Shown here piece after piece: positions 4,463 through 5,590 of a DNA stretch of 5,590 nucleotides (positions within the stretch are counted from its first letter, which is position 1; every line of letters begins with the position of its first letter). The notes beneath the pieces were generated by a model. It saw only the letters and a list, made by a program, of their open reading frames with translations, was not told where the DNA came from and did no database searches. The stretch comes from an uncultured Actinoplanes sp. (lineage in GTDB: Bacteria; Actinomycetota; Actinomycetes; Mycobacteriales; Micromonosporaceae): assembly GCA_934667465.1 (NCBI GenBank), contig CAKUMG010000453.1, positions 1 to 5,590 of the forward strand, written 5' to 3'. The position numbers and the translations under genes are program-made.

Positions 4463-5590
4463 ATGAATATCGACTTCGCCCCCTCGGTCCGGTCGCGCCT
4501 GGGGATCGAGTGGGAGATCGCGTGTGTCGATCGGCGCAGCGGCGAGCTCGCCCCGGCCGCCCCCGAGCTGCTCGCACGGCTCGGGGCGCAGGACGGCTTC
4601 CCGCACGTGACGAACGAGCTGCTCACCAACACGGTCGAGCTCGTCAGCGCGCCGCACCACCGCGTGCGGGACGCCGTCGCCGACCTCGCGCGCCTGGCCG
4701 AGCGTGTGGGTGCGGTCGCCGAGCCGATGGGCGTCGACCTGATGTCGTCGGGCACGCACCCGTTCAGCCAATGGTTCCAGCAGCAGGTGACGCCGGACAA
4801 GCCGCGCTACGACGTGCTCATCGACCGCACCCGGTGGTGGGGCCGGCAGATGATGATCTGGGGCGTGCACGTGCACGTCGGGATCGAGGACCGGCGCAAG
4901 GTGCTGCCCGTCATCGACGGCCTGCTGACCTATCTGCCGCACTTCCAGTCGCTCAGCGCCTCCAGCCCGTTCTGGGCCGGCGAGAACACGGGGTACGCGT
5001 CCAACCGCGCGCTGATGTTCCAGCAGCTGCCGACGGCCGGGCTGCCGCCGCAGTTCACCGACTGGGCGCAGTTCGAGAGCCTGGTGGCCGACCTGCGGCA
5101 CACCGGCGTCATCGAGGAGCTCAACGAGCTGCGCTGGGACATCCGGCCCGCGCCGAAGTGGGGCACGATCGAGGTGCGCACGTTCGACGGGATCCCCACC
5201 ACGCACGAGATCGGCGCGCTCGCGGCCCTGACCCAGTGCCTGGTCGAGCACTTCTCCGCGGAGCTCGACGCCGGCCGGGAGGTGCCCCGGATGCAGCCGT
5301 GGTTCGTCCGCGAGAACAAGTGGCGCTCGGCCCGCTACGGCATGGACGCCATCATCATCCGCAATGCCGACGGCGACGAGGACCTGGTCACCAAGGACCT
5401 GGAGGCGCTGCTGCCCGCCCTCGGCCCGATCGCGGACCGGCTCGGTTGCGCGGAGGAGCTGGCGGCCGTACGGGACATCGTCGCGCACGGCGCCAGCTAT
5501 CAGCGGCAGTTGCGGGTGGCCACGGCCAACGACGGCAGCCTCAAGGCCGTCGTGTCCTCACTGGTCCGCGAACTCCGCGAGGGCCGGCCC
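4463..5590 (+). CDS. ybdK: YbdK-type glutamate-cysteine ligase (GCS2 family), 3' end cut by window
   Basis: The frame stays open for 376 codons to the last base, about the full length of E. coli YbdK, so only the final residues should be missing. GCS2-family signatures run in order: LGIEWE (13-18, with metal- and substrate-binding acidic residues), NELLTNTVEL (51-60), SGTHPF (96-101), WGVHVHVGI (133-141), SSPFWAGENTGYASNRALMFQQLPTAG (from 167), WDIRP (225-229), GTIEVR (234-239) and RENKW (283-287). The family joins glutamate to cysteine using ATP. YbdK-type enzymes are weak in this role and are often called carboxylate-amine ligases, so the true amine partner is unsure. ATG 4463 leaves 12 residues before LGIE, as in relatives. 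An alternative in-frame GTG at 4433 overlaps the preceding stop as GTGA and would allow translational coupling, but it adds ten unsupported residues. Confidence 0.93.
   Translation, partial: MNIDFAPSVRSRLGIEWEIACVDRRSGELAPAAPELLARLGAQDGFPHVTNELLTNTVELVSAPHHRVRDAVADLARLAERVGAVAEPMGVDLMSSGTHPFSQWFQQQVTPDKPRYDVLIDRTRWWGRQMMIWGVHVHVGIEDRRKVLPVIDGLLTYLPHFQSLSASSPFWAGENTGYASNRALMFQQLPTAGLPPQFTDWAQFESLVADLRHTGVIEELNELRWDIRPAPKWGTIEVRTFDGIPTTHEIGALAALTQCLVEHFSAELDAGREVPRMQPWFVRENKWRSARYGMDAIIIRNADGDEDLVTKDLEALLPALGPIADRLGCAEELAAVRDIVAHGASYQRQLRVATANDGSLKAVVSSLVRELREGRP

Noticed and set aside
4244..5488. Long minus-strand open frame (414 codons)
   Set aside because: It is antisense to the YbdK-type ligase, which has a continuous set of family motifs on the plus strand. 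The minus frame is low complexity and spans two genes.
1..5590. tRNA, rRNA, CRISPR array, insertion sequence or attachment site
   Set aside because: I saw no cloverleaf-like pattern, no regularly spaced repeats, no transposase motifs and no terminal inverted repeats flanked by target duplications.

Overview
The window is very GC-rich, and almost every codon in the real genes ends in G or C. Together with a GAF-ANTAR regulator, an actinobacterial-style Orn/Lys/Arg decarboxylase and TANNNT-like promoter hexamers, this points to a high-GC actinomycete, possibly a Micromonosporaceae relative. The family-level guess is inference only. I see no mobile element, CRISPR array, tRNA or rRNA.

Layout. 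Positions 1-301 (+) hold the 3' end of a KdpE-type response regulator gene. A non-coding gap of about 360 bp with short hairpins follows. On the minus strand, a GAF-ANTAR RNA-binding regulator (2872-2150) lies 25 nt upstream of a full-length PLP-dependent Orn/Lys/Arg decarboxylase-family gene (2124-661), and the two look like one operon. Positions 2873-3383 hold no intact gene but much structure: three tandem 6-bp hairpins in the probable leader of the ANTAR gene, a 12-bp GC palindrome next to its likely promoter, two strong back-to-back hairpins (3041-3070 and 3081-3114), a short minus-strand stretch that looks like the remains of a decayed gene (about 3132-3302), and an AT-richer promoter zone for the plus-strand genes.

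On the plus strand from 3384 come an SsuD-like FMNH2-dependent monooxygenase of the luciferase-like family (350 aa) and, 26 nt later, a YbdK/GCS2-type glutamate-cysteine ligase (4463 to beyond the window end, all but a few codons probably present). The ligase gene may be co-transcribed with the monooxygenase, but a TAGAGT hexamer placed 7 nt before its ATG suggests it can also be made from a leaderless transcript.

How the parts may work together. ANTAR proteins generally act on nascent RNA as antiterminators, so the regulator could control its own leader and the decarboxylase behind it, but I could not find the canonical dual hexaloop target. The plus-strand pair may share a sulfur/thiol theme (desulfonation-like chemistry plus gamma-glutamyl-cysteine formation), but this rests on family membership only. 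The monooxygenase appears to lack several residues important in E. coli SsuD, so its substrate is open. Nothing here amounts to a clearly new system. The structured 2873-3114 leader region and the divergent SsuD-like enzyme deserve the closest look.
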